DNA of 64,000 nucleotides from contig PZJY01000002.1 in NCBI GenBank assembly GCA_031472005.1, forward strand, positions 310,001-374,000, read 5' to 3'. Position 1 is the stretch's first letter. Every line of letters starts with the position of its first letter. Shown here in pieces: positions 1 to 12,030 of the stretch. Under the pieces are notes generated by a model. That model had not been told where the DNA came from. It searched no databases and saw only the letters and a program-made list of their open reading frames with translations. Source of the stretch: Tetracladium setigerum. Its lineage: Eukaryota > Ascomycota > Leotiomycetes > Helotiales. The translations under genes and the position numbers were made by a program.

Positions 1-1510
1 TTGGTGAACTTGTTACGCTGGATACGGATCTCCTTGGTTTGAGGGAAAGAACCAATGGTGGTGGTTGGGAAGAGAGGGAGACCAAGGGCCTTTTGCTGTT
101 GGGCAATTCGGACTGGGAACTCAGAGATACGGTTGTAGTATGACTCAGTGACCTTGGACTGTCTCTCCTTGACCTCTGGGTTGTTGGTGCGCTTGGAGGT
201 AGCACGAGAGTGAACGGACTTGGCGTTGGCCTCGAGCTCAGCCTTGACGGAAGCTGGGCCCTCGGTGACAGCCTTGGCAATGACGGCAACCTCAGAAGCC
301 TTCTCAACGGCGAAAGAGAACCAGTCGGCAATCTCGGGATCCAACTTCTTCTCGCTGGCGAGAGTGTGAGGGGTGTGGAGGAGAGAGGAGGAGGTGGCGA
401 CAATCACACGGTCTTTGCCGAGCTTTTGAACGGCGGCCTCGACCTTCTCGATGGCCTTTTGGAGGTTTGTCTTCCAGATGTTACGTCCATCGACAACACC
501 AGCGGAGAGGATAGTCTTGGAGCCGAGAGCAGCGACGACGGTGTCGAGTTGCTCTGGGTTTCGGACGAGATCGACGTGGACAGCGTAGATGTCAGTTGGG
601 AGGGCATCGATGTTGTGCACGATATCACCGAAGTAGGTGGCAAAGACGAGCTTTGGGAGCTTGTCACCCTCAGCAGCGAACTTCTCGTAGGTTGGCTTGA
701 AAGCAGCCTTGACCTTGGCTGGGAGATCAAAGACGAGGGTTGGTTCATCAATTTGAACGGTCTCGGCGCCAGCAGCCTTGAGCTTGGCCAAAAGCTCAAT
801 GTAGACTGGGATGAGCTTCTCGAGGAGATCAATTGGGTCAACGGTTTGTCCACGATCTGGCTTTCCGAGGTGGAGGAAGGAAACTGGTCCAACCAAGACT
901 GGGCGGGTGTTGATACCGGCCTCCTTGGCCTCAACAAACTCGCGGACGGCCTTTGGGTCGGCGGAGAGAGTGAAGGTCTGGTTGTCTTGGAGAGTTGGCT
1001 TGACATAGTGGTAGTTTGAGTCGAACCACTTCACCATCTCGAGGGATGGCACATCAACACCATCCTTCTGGTGTCCACGGCCCATGGCAAAGTATGTGTC
1101 GACATCGTCAAGCTTGTTCTCGGTGTAACGCTCTGGAATAGCCTAAAATCCAGATGTCAGCATTCTGCTGACTCGTTGAGAAAGTGGGAATGGGAAAACT
1201 TACACCGAAATCTTGGATGTGTGTGAGGACTTGATCGTAGAGGGCAAAGTCGTTGCTGGGGATGATATCGACACCAGCAGACTTTTGGATGTTCCAATGT
1301 GCGAGACGGATTCTCTTGGCCTCAGCGAGGAGGTCGGCTTGGGAGATCTTTCCACCCCAGTAAGCCTCAGTTGCCTTCTTCAAGTCACGGTTGACTCCCA
1401 TGCGGGGGAAACCGAGGATAGATCTGCGGACGAGAAGTTAGTATGCTGTTGCTGCTCGAGGAGAAGAATAAGGGCTCAATTCTGAAGGGAAAAGCTTACG
1501 ATTGAACCAT
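1..1510 (-). CDS. MET6: Cobalamin-independent methionine synthase (N-terminal part, cut by window edge)
   Basis: Transfers the methyl group of 5-methyltetrahydropteroyl-polyglutamate to homocysteine, the last step of methionine synthesis, in the cytosol. Three exons are visible: 1510-1500, 1423-1204 and 1142 to beyond base 1. The 11-base first exon joins to give a start MVQSSILGFPRMG, the conserved beginning of MetE/Met6 proteins. Further on the sequence follows the family closely (an FGxIPERY-type stretch, IDEPTLVFDLP, GVVDGRNIW). About 455 residues are present of the roughly 765 usual for fungi, so the zinc-binding C-terminal barrel lies outside the window. Both introns have GTAAG(C/T) donors, and the reading frame stays open to the edge. 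Family identification is firm; the exact start rests on the tiny first exon. Confidence 0.96.
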
Positions 1511-2705
1511 GGTGGCGGTCGGTTTGATGTGGTGAAAAATGGGAAAGGAAGTCTCGAGGTGTCAGCAAAGACGTTCCGAGATCGGAGATATTGGAGGAGG
1601 ATGAAAGTGAATAGAAGTGAAGCTATTCACACTTTTCAATTGAGTTGGTTGTGAAGGGAGGAAGAGGAGGATGAGGATGAAGATGAAGGAAGGAAGAAAG
1701 AAGAAGATGAAGCGGTGTGGGAGAAGAAGAATATTTGAAGGAAAAGCTGTTGGTGGGTGAAGAAAAGAACAGAAGAGGGGTTGGGGGTTGGATGGCGTTT
1801 GAGGGCGCTCGGACCAGCCTGCCCCTCTTGGCCGTAGTGTCACGTGAAAGGACAGCCCCCGAATCGGTGGTCTTTCTCTGTGTCTAGACCTTCTTCTTCG
1901 TCTTCTTCTTCTTCGTGTGCTTCTTCGTGTTCTTCTTCTTCTTCTCTTCTTCTTCTCTGCTCTCCTCTGCCTTTTTGCCACAAGGAAAATGGTGTAGTCA
2001 ACTTCCTAGAATGCAACTTAATCGAATCGACAAAGGAAGAGAAGTAAATTTTGCTCTTTCTATTTATTGTATCTGAAAAGTGGGATGTAGTGAGATTGGT
2101 TCAAAACCTCCGGGGAATAATAGGCCGCATGGAAAGGTGTAGAAAATCACCGTACATACACACACACCTGTCATTACCTAGATATGTATTTTTTACAAAC
2201 CTGCTACATAACTCTTCCATTTAACAACTTCGTCTTGATAGCTCAAGGAGTCTTTTAACTTGAATTACATACATGTCCAGCGCTCAGCAAAGAACACCAA
2301 CTCATGATTCTCTCTCTCCTCTTGGCGGCTTCTCCTCCCCTTTTCCTCTCTCTCTATTTCAAGCAGGACCGATGTGTCTTTTCATTTTTTCTGCATGCTT
2401 CACTCGACTCGTCTCCCAGAATCTCCCCCCACCACGAAATTTCCTTCCCGCACGAGCGCGCAAGAACATTGCGCACGGCAGGAAGAGACTGGGGTTGGAT
2501 TCGTAGTATTTTTGAATTCGAGAGCCTTTTTCCTTGTTCAACTTTTTCTTGGGAGAGCCATTGGCGAGAAGTCCTGTGTCACTCGCATACCTCACGTCCG
2601 ATCGAGAGATACCAATAGTCAAAAACCCTTCCAAGAATACACAGTCAAGCTTTGCAGAAGACCTCTTTCCTAATCTCAGACTCCCCCCCCCCCTCCCAAT
2701 AAACC
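1511..2705. other. Region between MET6 and the CFEM gene
   Basis: Holds the MET6 promoter and the 3' flank of the CFEM gene. From about 1651 to 1730 the + strand is almost pure purine (GAA/GGA repeats), and from about 1889 to 1971 it is almost pure pyrimidine (CTT repeats), with an E-box between them. A short CA microsatellite lies near 2156-2168. I see no credible gene. Confidence 0.6.
1840..1847. promoter_or_regulatory. TCACGTGA palindrome upstream of MET6 (Cbf1-type site)
   Basis: The 8-base palindrome lies about 330 bases upstream of the MET6 start codon. TCACGTG is the known Cbf1 site (CDEI) found upstream of sulfur-amino-acid genes in yeast, where Cbf1 works with Met4. The placement in front of a methionine synthase gene fits that role. 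Its use in this organism is inferred. Confidence 0.5.
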
Positions 2706-3872
2706 TCACTCAAGTAGTAGACTGTCGATCTTTTCAACCCTGCAGCTCCGCCACATTCTTCTTTTTCTCCCCTTCCCATCACCCAGCTCAGCAACCGCCA
2801 CATGTCTCTTCTCACCAACCGCTAACTCATGCGGCAATCCATGTCCCAACTCCGCCGCCTGAGAAGGCTGAGAAAACGAATGTGGTTCCGGATCGGGATT
2901 ATTGCGTTGGCGCTTGCGAAGTAAGAGTGCGATATATGCTAGCAGTGCCAAAATACCTGCTCCAGCTACGGAACCGATTCCTATGCCTACTTTTGCGCCG
3001 GTCGAGAGGTCATTGTTTGAAGTCGCTGGGGGTGTGGTTTCAGTGGCGGGGGAGGAGGATGCAGTCGAAGATGGGGTTGAAGAAGGTGTTGAAGAAGGGG
3101 TTGAAGAAGGGGTTGATGAGGTAGCTGAGGTAGTCTGTGGAGGTTACTTATTAGCATATTACTGAGGATTTGATACAATATGTGCAACAGGCGATTCGAC
3201 TCGTTAGACCGAACAGGGAAAGGATTTACAGGTAAAGATGTCGAACTTGAACCCGAGCTCGTCGAAACCGGACCCGAAGTTCTTGTAGACGTAGAGGATA
3301 TTGGACCACTGGTCACTGTATTGACGGAAGCACTCCTTGCACTCCTTGTACTCGAAGTTGAAAGTGTCGAAAATGCACCATCGGTGGCTATCACACTTCA
3401 TCAGCCAAAAGCCACAGCTTCAACCAAGCCCTATAAGGCTATAACACTTACCAATTGACACGCAGATGGAAGCTAAGTTTTGCAGTATTTCTACGCCATC
3501 ATTTGCACCGCAAGCTGTTAGTAAACAGCTTGCCAGATTGTTGCTGCTGCCGGCTTGTATGTTGTCGATTGTAACGCAGAGACAGGAGATGTCAGGTGTG
3601 GAGCAGCCAGTAGATGCAATTGCTGTCCTGACACAGGGGGACTGCATTGGTAGGTTTATTAGTTTATTACTGTGGATTTCGGGGTGAACTGGGGCACATA
3701 CTGCGCAGGATGGAACCGCGAATCCAGTAGGAGAGGGACTTCCTGTAGCCGATGGATTGAGGGCGGAAGACAGTTCTATGACGGAAGACACCTCTAGGGG
3801 GGGAGGTTGGCTCCTGGCCTGAGCGACCAGAAGACCAGCGACAAGTATCGGGTGCCTGAGATCGAGCAACAT
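2706..3872 (-). CDS. CFEM-domain, Ser/Thr-rich single-pass membrane protein
   Basis: Four exons (3872-3702, 3641-3452, 3387-3230, 3134-2706) give a protein of 315 residues. The start MLLDLRHPILVAGLL is a signal peptide. A CFEM domain spans roughly residues 52-120. All eight cysteines are in the expected order (C-x3-C, TGC, SCLC, then three more), with the Asp before SCLC that binds haem in characterised CFEM proteins. A Ser/Thr-rich stalk follows, including four SSTP repeats, then one hydrophobic segment (VGIGIGSVAGAGILALLAYI) and a basic cytoplasmic tail. The family includes haem-uptake proteins and cell-surface receptors or effectors. The transmembrane anchor and cytosolic tail argue for a surface or receptor-like protein rather than a GPI-anchored one. 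The domain is certain; the role is not. Confidence 0.88.
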
Positions 3873-5787
3873 TGTCTGAGATCGATCTCGGATGCCCAAA
3901 GCTATATGGGAGGCTGGCTGTACAGTGCACCTCGGACGGTCACAAGAGGAATTGGGGATCTCCATCCATTTTATTACTTTCTGCATCTAGAATCACGCTA
4001 GACGAGACATAGAGCATCATGAGAATGGATCCTGATTCGACTTTGCAAATATTGAATCGCTGCACGAATTTAGGCTCATGTTGGCCGTCTCCAATCACTG
4101 CTTCCTGTTGAAGTGGGCTTTTCTTGTGTTGCGACCTTATTGTGACGTCTTGGAAGTCACGAGGGTGTCGCCGCAGTACTGATGTTGCCATTCAAACCTG
4201 GGCTTTGCCATATTGGCGCAGTCTTGGGTTTCCTTGAGTCTCCTGTTGAGCCTCCACGGAGCTATCAGTGTGGAGTGAGCTAGAATCCAGCAAGAACTTT
4301 CAAATCTATCAACTTAGAAAATGTGAGAAGTAAAAGAACAAGAGAGAACGAGGATTGTTTGCTCGACGGTTATTCTCTCTAGAGATATCCGACCGTATCT
4401 ATGAGTTCGATTATCGTGCCGAAGCAACAAGACAGAGCGATCGCCAAGTTGTTCGCCGCATTGCTGCATCGCCGCATCACAAAAGGGCAAGCCGAGAAGC
4501 TGGTAAAACGAGAGATGAGCGGGGTTGAGGAAATATTTGAAACTTCTTGAAAACGAAACAAAAAACATGCTAATTCCATCATCAGCGATAGATATGTCAC
4601 TAGGCTACTTTACCTCCTTATGCTAATCGAGTGCTGAAGCGGAAAACAACGAATTACAACAGTGCTCAACTCGACGGTAAGAGGAAAGAGGACTCAATCA
4701 AAAATAATAGTAATTCAAACGGACTCAACTATGATTTGATAAATTATTTGAATGAAACATGAATACCTAGGTGTGGATACTTTCCAGACAATGGACAATT
4801 GGGAAAGCCAAAATGAATGAAGAGAAGAGATGTAAGGAGACTAGTCGTATTAGTCACCACTTATATAATCAACAGTTTGGATATCCTGTTGTACAGTCCT
4901 ACTCTCGACCACATCTTCCTCACTCTGACCTCTATATCAATAAGTTTGCATTGTGCTTTCAATTGCGTCTCTTCCTCCAAGCCAATGATAGAATCAGAGT
5001 AGAGAGCCCAACGGCGAAGGGTCACGACCAAGTCGAAGCCAGCTACCATTAGCCGACAGTCCTGGAACAACAAACAGTGCAACACATCCTACAATCCTCT
5101 TTCTCCAATGCGACAATCTACTACTCGACCTCTAGTGAGAATTTGGATGCACCAAACATCCAAGATGGAGGTCTGGCGGGTCATCGCAATGATCAGAAAG
5201 CCTTGGAGTGGCTACTGAAGGGGAGTTTGGGAAGGATGTCAAGCCAACTTGTCTGCACTGTACAGCCCGTACTAGACGTGCATTCCTCTCTGAAAGTTAC
5301 GAGATGGAATACAATAATCATATTCGCTGCATGTGGTTCTGGCATGAGTGCTTCTTGCACCTGTTCGACCCGTTCAACCTGCAAGCTTTGGAGTTGATTT
5401 CAAGGTGGTTCAGCTATCAGGCAACGTTCTGCAAGTGCACTACACGAAAAGCTACTATGACTCTATTTTCATCTCCAGCCTGTTAAGCGGTCCCATGATT
5501 GAACGACTTCTACCCGTCCCACAAGGAGGGGTTGCAGGGAGGAGATCTTGTTGGCTAGGATCCAACGTGCTTGGCATAAGCCGTAGGCACCCGCAGCTCT
5601 AGCTTCGATGTAGTATATCGGAGGTCCTTGATCCTTAGTTTGACGACACAGCTATATAAAGTCACGCTTTCTTGTAAATATTTTTGCAATTGAACATCTA
5701 TTTCACACCCTGTCTAAAAACATCTGCAATTTCTACACCAAAAAAAACCCTTTCATTACATCTTTTTCAATTCAAACAAACCTCACG
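3873..5787. other. Gene-poor interval
   Basis: It lies between the divergently transcribed CFEM gene and the unrecognised gene starting at 5788. Only short ORFs occur, with no recognisable domain or convincing splice structure. A TATA-like TATATAAAG lies near 5650, about 140 bases before the next start codon. Confidence 0.5.
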
Positions 5788-6674
5788 ATGTCTTCGCCAA
5801 CTCTCACAAAGCACGAGTCCATCACTTCGGACCCAGTCGTTATCAACAACCCTCCATCCACAGACATCAACCCCTCCAACCAAGGTACAATCGAAGACCG
5901 CCTTCGTACCCTTGAGGCACAACTTCTACCACGATCTCGCTCCCCATCGCCAGCCCGCTCACGGGAACGCGAACGCGAAGTAATTCGCGAACCCCGCCGC
6001 CGACGCAATTCCTTCTCCCCAATACGAATCTTGGAAGAAGTACCCGCTCTCACCTCCAGTACATCTTTGCTCGACCATCTCACCACCGCCACGACCCCAG
6101 ATTCACTCATTGAAGTCCGACCCGGTCCTCTTCGCCACCAGAGCCATATCATCCACCTTACCACCCTTCCCATCCACCAACTCGAATTAAACAATATCGC
6201 CTGGGTATTCCAAACCTGCATCGATGATATCTGGGCTCAGAAACCCATCGGTGGTGTTAGATTCGACATTCCTAGTGCAACCCGACGAGGCCGTGGGGTA
6301 GAATACATGGATGATAGGTATTTGGATCGCGAGGAGATGCGTTATGAGAGGAGTATCACTCCCATTGTCAAACTTGGGACAATATTCTCCGCAGAATTTG
6401 AAGGGAAGATTGAGGATAGCGAGATCAAATACCTGACGATCATCCAAGCAAGGGGGACTTCCGGTGGGTGAAGCTCATCACGAGCTATTCTCGCCAAGCA
6501 GCTCTGGTTGATATTTTCCATGAGATTGTCAATGGCCATTCGGTTCTTTTTGTCGGCGCTATGCTGGTCGATGTTGATCTTGTGGAGTGTTGGAGAACTG
6601 CTACTAGTTGCAAGAAAGTTGGGAGTGTTGCCGAAGCTAAGGAGTTGAAGGGAGGAATTGGTGTCATTTGTTGA
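5788..6674 (+). CDS. Unrecognised protein, with an apparent -1 frameshift near 6466
   Basis: An open frame starts at ATG 5788 (context CACGATGTC) and ends in a TGA at 6469-6471 after 227 codons. The next frame is open from that point to 6674 and continues with equally protein-like sequence. One added G in the run at 6466-6468 would fuse them into 295 residues, since 887 bases are present and 888 are needed. The N-terminal third is Pro/Ser-rich, then RS/RE-rich (RSRSPSPARSRERERE). The rest is a compact segment with no motif I recognise. It may be a lineage-specific protein. No function is proposed. The frameshift could be a sequencing error or real. Confidence 0.6.
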
Positions 6675-9062
6675 TTTTATTCGTTGATGCTTCATGAACG
6701 AGCAGCATTGAGATTTCTTCCGCGTTTGTATTTCAGGTGGAATATGCTTCACAAATGAGCAGTAACGGCCTTTTCTTTTTGCGTTTGCAATTAAGGTGGA
6801 GGAATATGCGTTGGTTGAGTTATCGTCTACGGCTCTTCTTTGTCTGTAAAGAAGATTGGTCCGAATCGAGCAATTGGAATTCAGAGCACAGCTAGTATTC
6901 TTGTCTTGTTTATTTAGTACATTACAGTACCGTACAGTACATTACATCACAATTTGAAATTAAATTCTCACTGTGCAATCTGCATATCAAAAAAATCATT
7001 TCACTCTCTCCTAAATCCGTCCTCATCCATCAATCATCCTCACGCAACAATCATCACCCCCAAAAAACCAAGAAATCTACTACCCTCTAACAATCTAGCT
7101 CCACAAAACAACAACCAACTCTTCCTCCACCTCTCTATTCATCATATTCCACCCTCCCAGCACATCCAAATCTCCACCCAAGTCCAAATCACCCATCTCA
7201 CGCATCCCCCACTCACTCCACCGCCATCCCCACCAACAAACCCACCTCCAGATCCCGCATTATTCCATTCCCATTATCAAGAATATCTTCATACCCACTA
7301 TTCCGTTCAGCGAATCCTTCTACAGAATCAAAAAATGATAGACCACCCCCGGCGTCGATGAGCCACCGGATGAAGATGTAGAGAAGTAGAATAAAGAGTA
7401 GAAAGGTTGAAAGGAGGGTGATGGTGGGGATGGGTTGGTTGAGACATGGAATTAGGAAGGTGGGTGGTGAGGGAAGGGTGGATGGGAGGGGATGGGAGTG
7501 GGAGAGGGGAAGGAGCTTGTGTTGTTGTTGGTGGGTTGGTGATTGGGGACGTACATTTTTTTTGGGGGGGGGGGTAAGTGTATGGGCTGTGGGGGTTTCT
7601 AGTCTATGCCGTGTGATGTATGTATTTGGCGCAAGTCTCTGAGAAGGAAGTAGCGAGCTGTAAGCGTTCGAGCGGTATATTGTGTGCGCTGTGTGTAGAA
7701 TAATGCAATGTTAAGTTGCGGTTGTTGTCATGTTCGACTCGAGCGTTGTTGAGAAAAAACAGCTTGAGAGTTAATAGTTCTCTGAACTGTGTCAGTCAAT
7801 TATATTAAATGTCGTTTTGTGTGAATTTGGTAAAGCGCAGGTTGCGAGAATGCGAGGTAATGGTCATTTGAGTTTTGTGACAATTGTACGTTAAAACTTT
7901 GATGGTTGTTCTTCCACAACAGTCTTGCGGGATGTGTGCAGGCTGTGGATTTGTGAAGTGGAGGTTTGTAGCTGTGTGAGTGGAGAGAAAGATGATTGAA
8001 GTTTCGTGCGGTGATTTTGTTGCTTCATCTAATAATAGCAATAAATCTGTGGGTTGAAAAGCTGTATTTTCCGTGAGGTTGAAGTGTTCGTTAATAATTA
8101 CGCGAATTGGCGAATGCGTGTTCAGCGTTGTTATGCGTTTATTGGCGTGAATCCGAGAAAATAAATGAGATGCACAGCACAACACTGCAGTTCAGGCGTA
8201 TCGAATTTTGAGGGAGTTGGAATCTGTCGTCTTTGTATGCGGAATTCCAAAAGACAAGGTTGCACAAAACTACAAGATGCAAGAAATCAAAAGCAGGAAA
8301 ACAGAAGTCGAATGAAGATGAAAGAGAAGAGGGGAGGAAATGGGGTTCAAAATCTCTTTAAATACACGAAGAAGGGATTTAGGACTGGACTGGGCCAAAA
8401 TTCTTGCTATGATAGACTTTTGGGAAGTTTTGGCACTGGTGTTGTGGTCTAGCTGTGGGTGAGTAGCGGGATACACTTGTTCGCTTTAAGTCTAGAATAA
8501 AGTCAGAGAGTTTGAAAGTCTGTGCTGGTGGTGAGAAATTAGGCTCTCAGCAAAATGATTGGTTTTGGAACTTACAAGCTAGCTAAACATAGCGTTGAGC
8601 ATATTCTAGGAAATAGCGGCGTGACAGGAAATGTCTTGGCATTGGCATGTATTTACAGTACGCTTTCTGTTGGAACGGTGCTCTTAGCGAGAAGCGGTCC
8701 AGATCATGTAGAGAGGCAGATTTGCAAACTTCACCTGTTTTCTCATCATCTATGGTCGGTCATAGCTAAGATAATTTTGTTTTCATTGATCGAGCCAGCT
8801 CGGATTTAATCATACAAGCCCTTTTAAAGGACCAAAATGTCAACTTTTCCAACCAGATGGTTGTCCCAAACGCCATCCATGCAATGTAAACATTTGCCTT
8901 AGAAGAGATCCTCAAAACCCCCAGCCCAACGCCATCCCAATGTTACAAATCGACGCTAAAAAGAGCAAAAAGGAAAAATTCTATGCACGTCAAGTCCAGC
9001 CAGCGAGACTTTCTTCTATTTACAAAACCAAGCCGGTCTTTCTTTTGATGTACTGTACCGTA
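6675..9062. other. Long gene-poor interval with a sharp base-composition switch
   Basis: From about 7010 to 7290 the + strand is rich in C and A. From about 7360 to 7580 it is rich in G, ending in a T7G10-like run near 7556-7573. A coding-like minus-strand exon crosses the switch and is listed separately. The remainder (7600-9060) is AT-rich with only short ORFs. Confidence 0.5.
7213..7552 (-). CDS. Coding-like fragment of a small membrane protein, no start codon seen
   Basis: On the minus strand an open frame runs from about 7552 to a TGA at 7213-7215. It encodes a Pro/Ser-rich start, one strong hydrophobic helix (TLLSTFLLFILLLYIFIRW) and an acidic tail. There is no ATG in frame at the 5' side. 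The sequence there is a C11A8 run directly before an out-of-frame ATG, where a base-call error would hide the true start. It may instead be an internal exon. No family is recognised, and it could be chance. Confidence 0.28.
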
Positions 9063-10721
9063 TCATGGAATCCAAATTAACTCCATAACACCATCAACAT
9101 CAAACATAGGCTGACCACCCCACCCCAACGTCCACCTCAAATCATTTGCCTTCCGAATATACGTCTGCTTCAACGCACCATTCGGCAATCTCGCCGACTC
9201 CTTCAACTCCCAACTCGCTTTCCTGCCCGTCCAGCTGAGATTCAACCGTCCGGGCCCCATCAAGAAATCCAAATTCCATCCATAATCATCTGGAGGTGGG
9301 GAGAATGTTCGCTCCATTTGATCGAGATTGAAATTGATTCCTTTGGGGTAGTAGGCGACTGAGTAGCCGTTTGAGAGAATGAAATTGTCTTTGGATTGGA
9401 AGCGTTGAAGGAAACATGCTTCGCCGCAGACTTGAGTGATGTGAACGCCTTCGTATGGCTGTGCTTTGTGCCAGGATCCGCCTTTGAAATGGTGCAGGGA
9501 GAGAGGGGTGATGCCGGATTCGTAGAAGCCGCTGGGATCGTTCATGATGTCTAGTTGATGGAGATCCGTTAGGAGAGATAGTCGTACTTCGGTATTTTCG
9601 TAGACGCATTTTTTGAGGAGCACATCTCCTTGCGATCCCCAGCCTGTGTTGGCTTCTTTGAGTTTTTGAGGTGAGCTGCAATCGTCAAATTTTTCGGCGA
9701 TTTTTTTGGCGAGTGGGAGAGTGAAGATTACACCGGCACCGCCAAAGGCCATACTGCCGTGTCTGTGAACATTCATGGCGTCTTCGGAGAACGTGCCTAT
9801 GTAGAGATCCATAGTGTGGTCGTAAGAATCTAGGCGCTTGATGAAGGCGTGCATGGCTGGGAAGAAAGTGTCATCGTCACACATTACCAGCCATTTCCGA
9901 TTTCTACGTAAGGTATCATTGTACATGGTCGGAAGAAGAGAGAGATACCGTTTTGCCATTTCAATGGAGCTATCTGTCGCAAAGACTTGGACGTCGATAC
10001 CGTAGCTCTCAATCTTCTTTGTTGCATTCTTGATCTGCTGAGGAGACGCATCAACGAGTCGTAAGACTAGACCAGCTCCATTAGATTTCCCCCGACCATT
10101 TGTCAACCAATGTGCCCATTCCTTTACAGGATCGACCTTAGGGTCAGTGAAGCGTTGGTAGGTTGTCGAAACGCCGAAGATGAATGCAGAAGCGTCCACC
10201 GAACTTGGGAATGGCGAAGTGGGCACTGGCAATTCGAGCGGCTGTAGGCATTGCGACTTTTTGGGCAAATTATTCAATTCGACGAGATCAAATCCGTCTG
10301 GAAATACTGGAGAGAAGTCAGCCAAATTCAAAATACGAATATGAGGTCCTTGTGTATACATACGAGACTCATCAAGCTTCGTGAGACTTTTCCGTTCAAT
10401 GTCTTGTCTCTGAGCTCGAATATACCTCCGTCCATAGCTGACTTCGTCTCCTAAGTAGTACTTTTCCTTGAGTACTGCAAAATTGCTGGCGTTTAGAGAG
10501 CAGTCGATATATTGATCTGATTTTGAAGACGTGGTAAATTTAGATAGTGGGGAATCCAGATGATGTGCGGGGGAGTGTATGAAGCCTGATCGCGTAAATG
10601 GCTTGGACGACGTCTTGAGAGTGTATAGGACAAAAAACACCAAGAGAGAAGTAACGACTAGTATGCGAAGGAAAGGTGTTCTCGGCGTAAGCATGCTTCC
10701 GGTAGCAATTGCGGCGCCCAT
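9063..10721 (-). CDS. GT31/fringe-like glycosyltransferase (DUF604 type), type II membrane protein
   Basis: A single exon of 552 codons. Residues 18-34 form one hydrophobic segment behind a short basic N-terminus, typical of a Golgi type II glycosyltransferase. The catalytic region contains WLVMCDDDTFF around residues 278-287, the DxD-type metal and nucleotide-sugar motif of fringe-like enzymes. A later AFGGAGVIFT stretch matches the acceptor-side motif of the same family. It probably adds a sugar to secreted glycoproteins or cell-wall glycans in the Golgi; donor and acceptor cannot be read from sequence. A second Met at residue 10 could be the real start. The next gene lies more than 1.3 kb away. 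Confidence 0.85.
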   Translation of the reverse strand: MGAAIATGSMLTPRTPFLRILVVTSLLVFFVLYTLKTSSKPFTRSGFIHSPAHHLDSPLSKFTTSSKSDQYIDCSLNASNFAVLKEKYYLGDEVSYGRRYIRAQRQDIERKSLTKLDESRMYTQGPHIRILNLADFSPVFPDGFDLVELNNLPKKSQCLQPLELPVPTSPFPSSVDASAFIFGVSTTYQRFTDPKVDPVKEWAHWLTNGRGKSNGAGLVLRLVDASPQQIKNATKKIESYGIDVQVFATDSSIEMAKRYLSLLPTMYNDTLRRNRKWLVMCDDDTFFPAMHAFIKRLDSYDHTMDLYIGTFSEDAMNVHRHGSMAFGGAGVIFTLPLAKKIAEKFDDCSSPQKLKEANTGWGSQGDVLLKKCVYENTEVRLSLLTDLHQLDIMNDPSGFYESGITPLSLHHFKGGSWHKAQPYEGVHITQVCGEACFLQRFQSKDNFILSNGYSVAYYPKGINFNLDQMERTFSPPPDDYGWNLDFLMGPGRLNLSWTGRKASWELKESARLPNGALKQTYIRKANDLRWTLGWGGQPMFDVDGVMELIWIP

Positions 10722-12030
10722 GATGAAAGATAAATCTTACTCAATAGAACAATGATGAAGATGAAGAAGCAGAAAATAGAAAATAAATGCAGAGGAAACG
10801 TCAGGTAGATGTCTCCCGATAGAGTTTGGATGACTAGAAAGGACAAGGAAAGCTTGCGAAGTTCCAGGACAATTCCCACCTCAGCGTTTCCACCCAAAAG
10901 TGGACGAAAGCAGGCACAGCTCCTGAAAATCATTGAAGCATTCCCCTGCGAGGCCCAAAAAGTTCTAGACTTTTGATGAGAGTGGATATCGCATGAAACA
11001 TGTTGCGTGCTATGTATAAAGATTGACGGTGGTGGCGGGTGATTCGTTTGGCTTTGATGCTCAAGCCGATGTTTGAGGGATGTTTGAAGTCTTGGTACCA
11101 CACCAATTGTCTGAACACCGCAGAAAGATCGACCAAGCGCCAGGAAGATCGTCTCCCGGTACATGGGAGACACCTGGCATGGGGTGATCCTGTGGAGCCA
11201 GGCTACAACATCTGAGTTATAAGTATATCATCAATTTATCAAGTGAGAGCTTGGAAACGGAGGGACGAGGAGGTTTCCCCAAGATCTGCTGCAAGATCAT
11301 AACACCAAAAACAGGTCGTAAATAGATGAATAATTCTGAAGATCCAGTGTTTGTTTGTTTCCGTTTGATCGCTCCACCACTGGTGATAGTCATTGCACGC
11401 TCTTCAAAGAGAGTGCTGACGCGTCGATTGTTGAATCTAAACGCGACGGTCTGATATTTTTGCTCCAGAAAATCGTGTCCACCCAATTGCTTGCGAGTAA
11501 AGTGCTCAGTGTCAAAGTGGGTTCCACTACTGTCCTGTAACATACTCCGTGAACCGATGAACTACTCCCTTCATACCTACAGATCATGAAGAACAAAAGA
11601 AGACGCAGCCGAGAATTCTAACGAGGGAAAGCTTGTCCACAATTGTCAAACAAGCTGAGACATGATGTACACTTGACAGGCTGGGTAGAGTAGTTGGACG
11701 CGGGGCATCCAAGGCATCCAAGGTAACTTTTCTCAAAGTCCTGATGCTGGTAGTGATAACCCGTATAGCTAACAACAATTAAATTCGAGAGCAAACAATC
11801 TCGCTAAGAATAGGGGGATTGTTTGTTGATGTTTGTTGATGTTTGTTGTGAAGCGAGCAAGAGAAGAGGAAAGTTGCAGAGACCCTTTACTTCAGCCTGA
11901 ATTTGTGCCTGATGAAGTCATCGCGGGGCGGCGGGCGGAAAGGGTGATTGATCAACTGTCAACCATCAAACACAGATAATCTGCTTCGCTTCACAGACGG
12001 CCCAGTCTGCGTCAAGCTGCTTGCACAACC
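10722..12030. other. Divergent promoter region between the GT31-like gene and palA
   Basis: No gene-like ORF is seen. A three-copy 10-base tandem repeat (TGTTTGTTGA) lies at about 11820-11848. The region just before palA carries a short GC-rich block (11920-11945). Confidence 0.5.

Noticed and set aside
210..1019. A 269-codon + strand frame
   Set aside because: It lies antisense to the well-supported MET6 exon and has the Gly/Leu/Glu-rich look of a mirror frame.
2534..3124. 196-codon + strand frame
   Set aside because: Antisense to the CFEM gene's last exon; the KKGLKKG repeats mirror the SSTP repeats.
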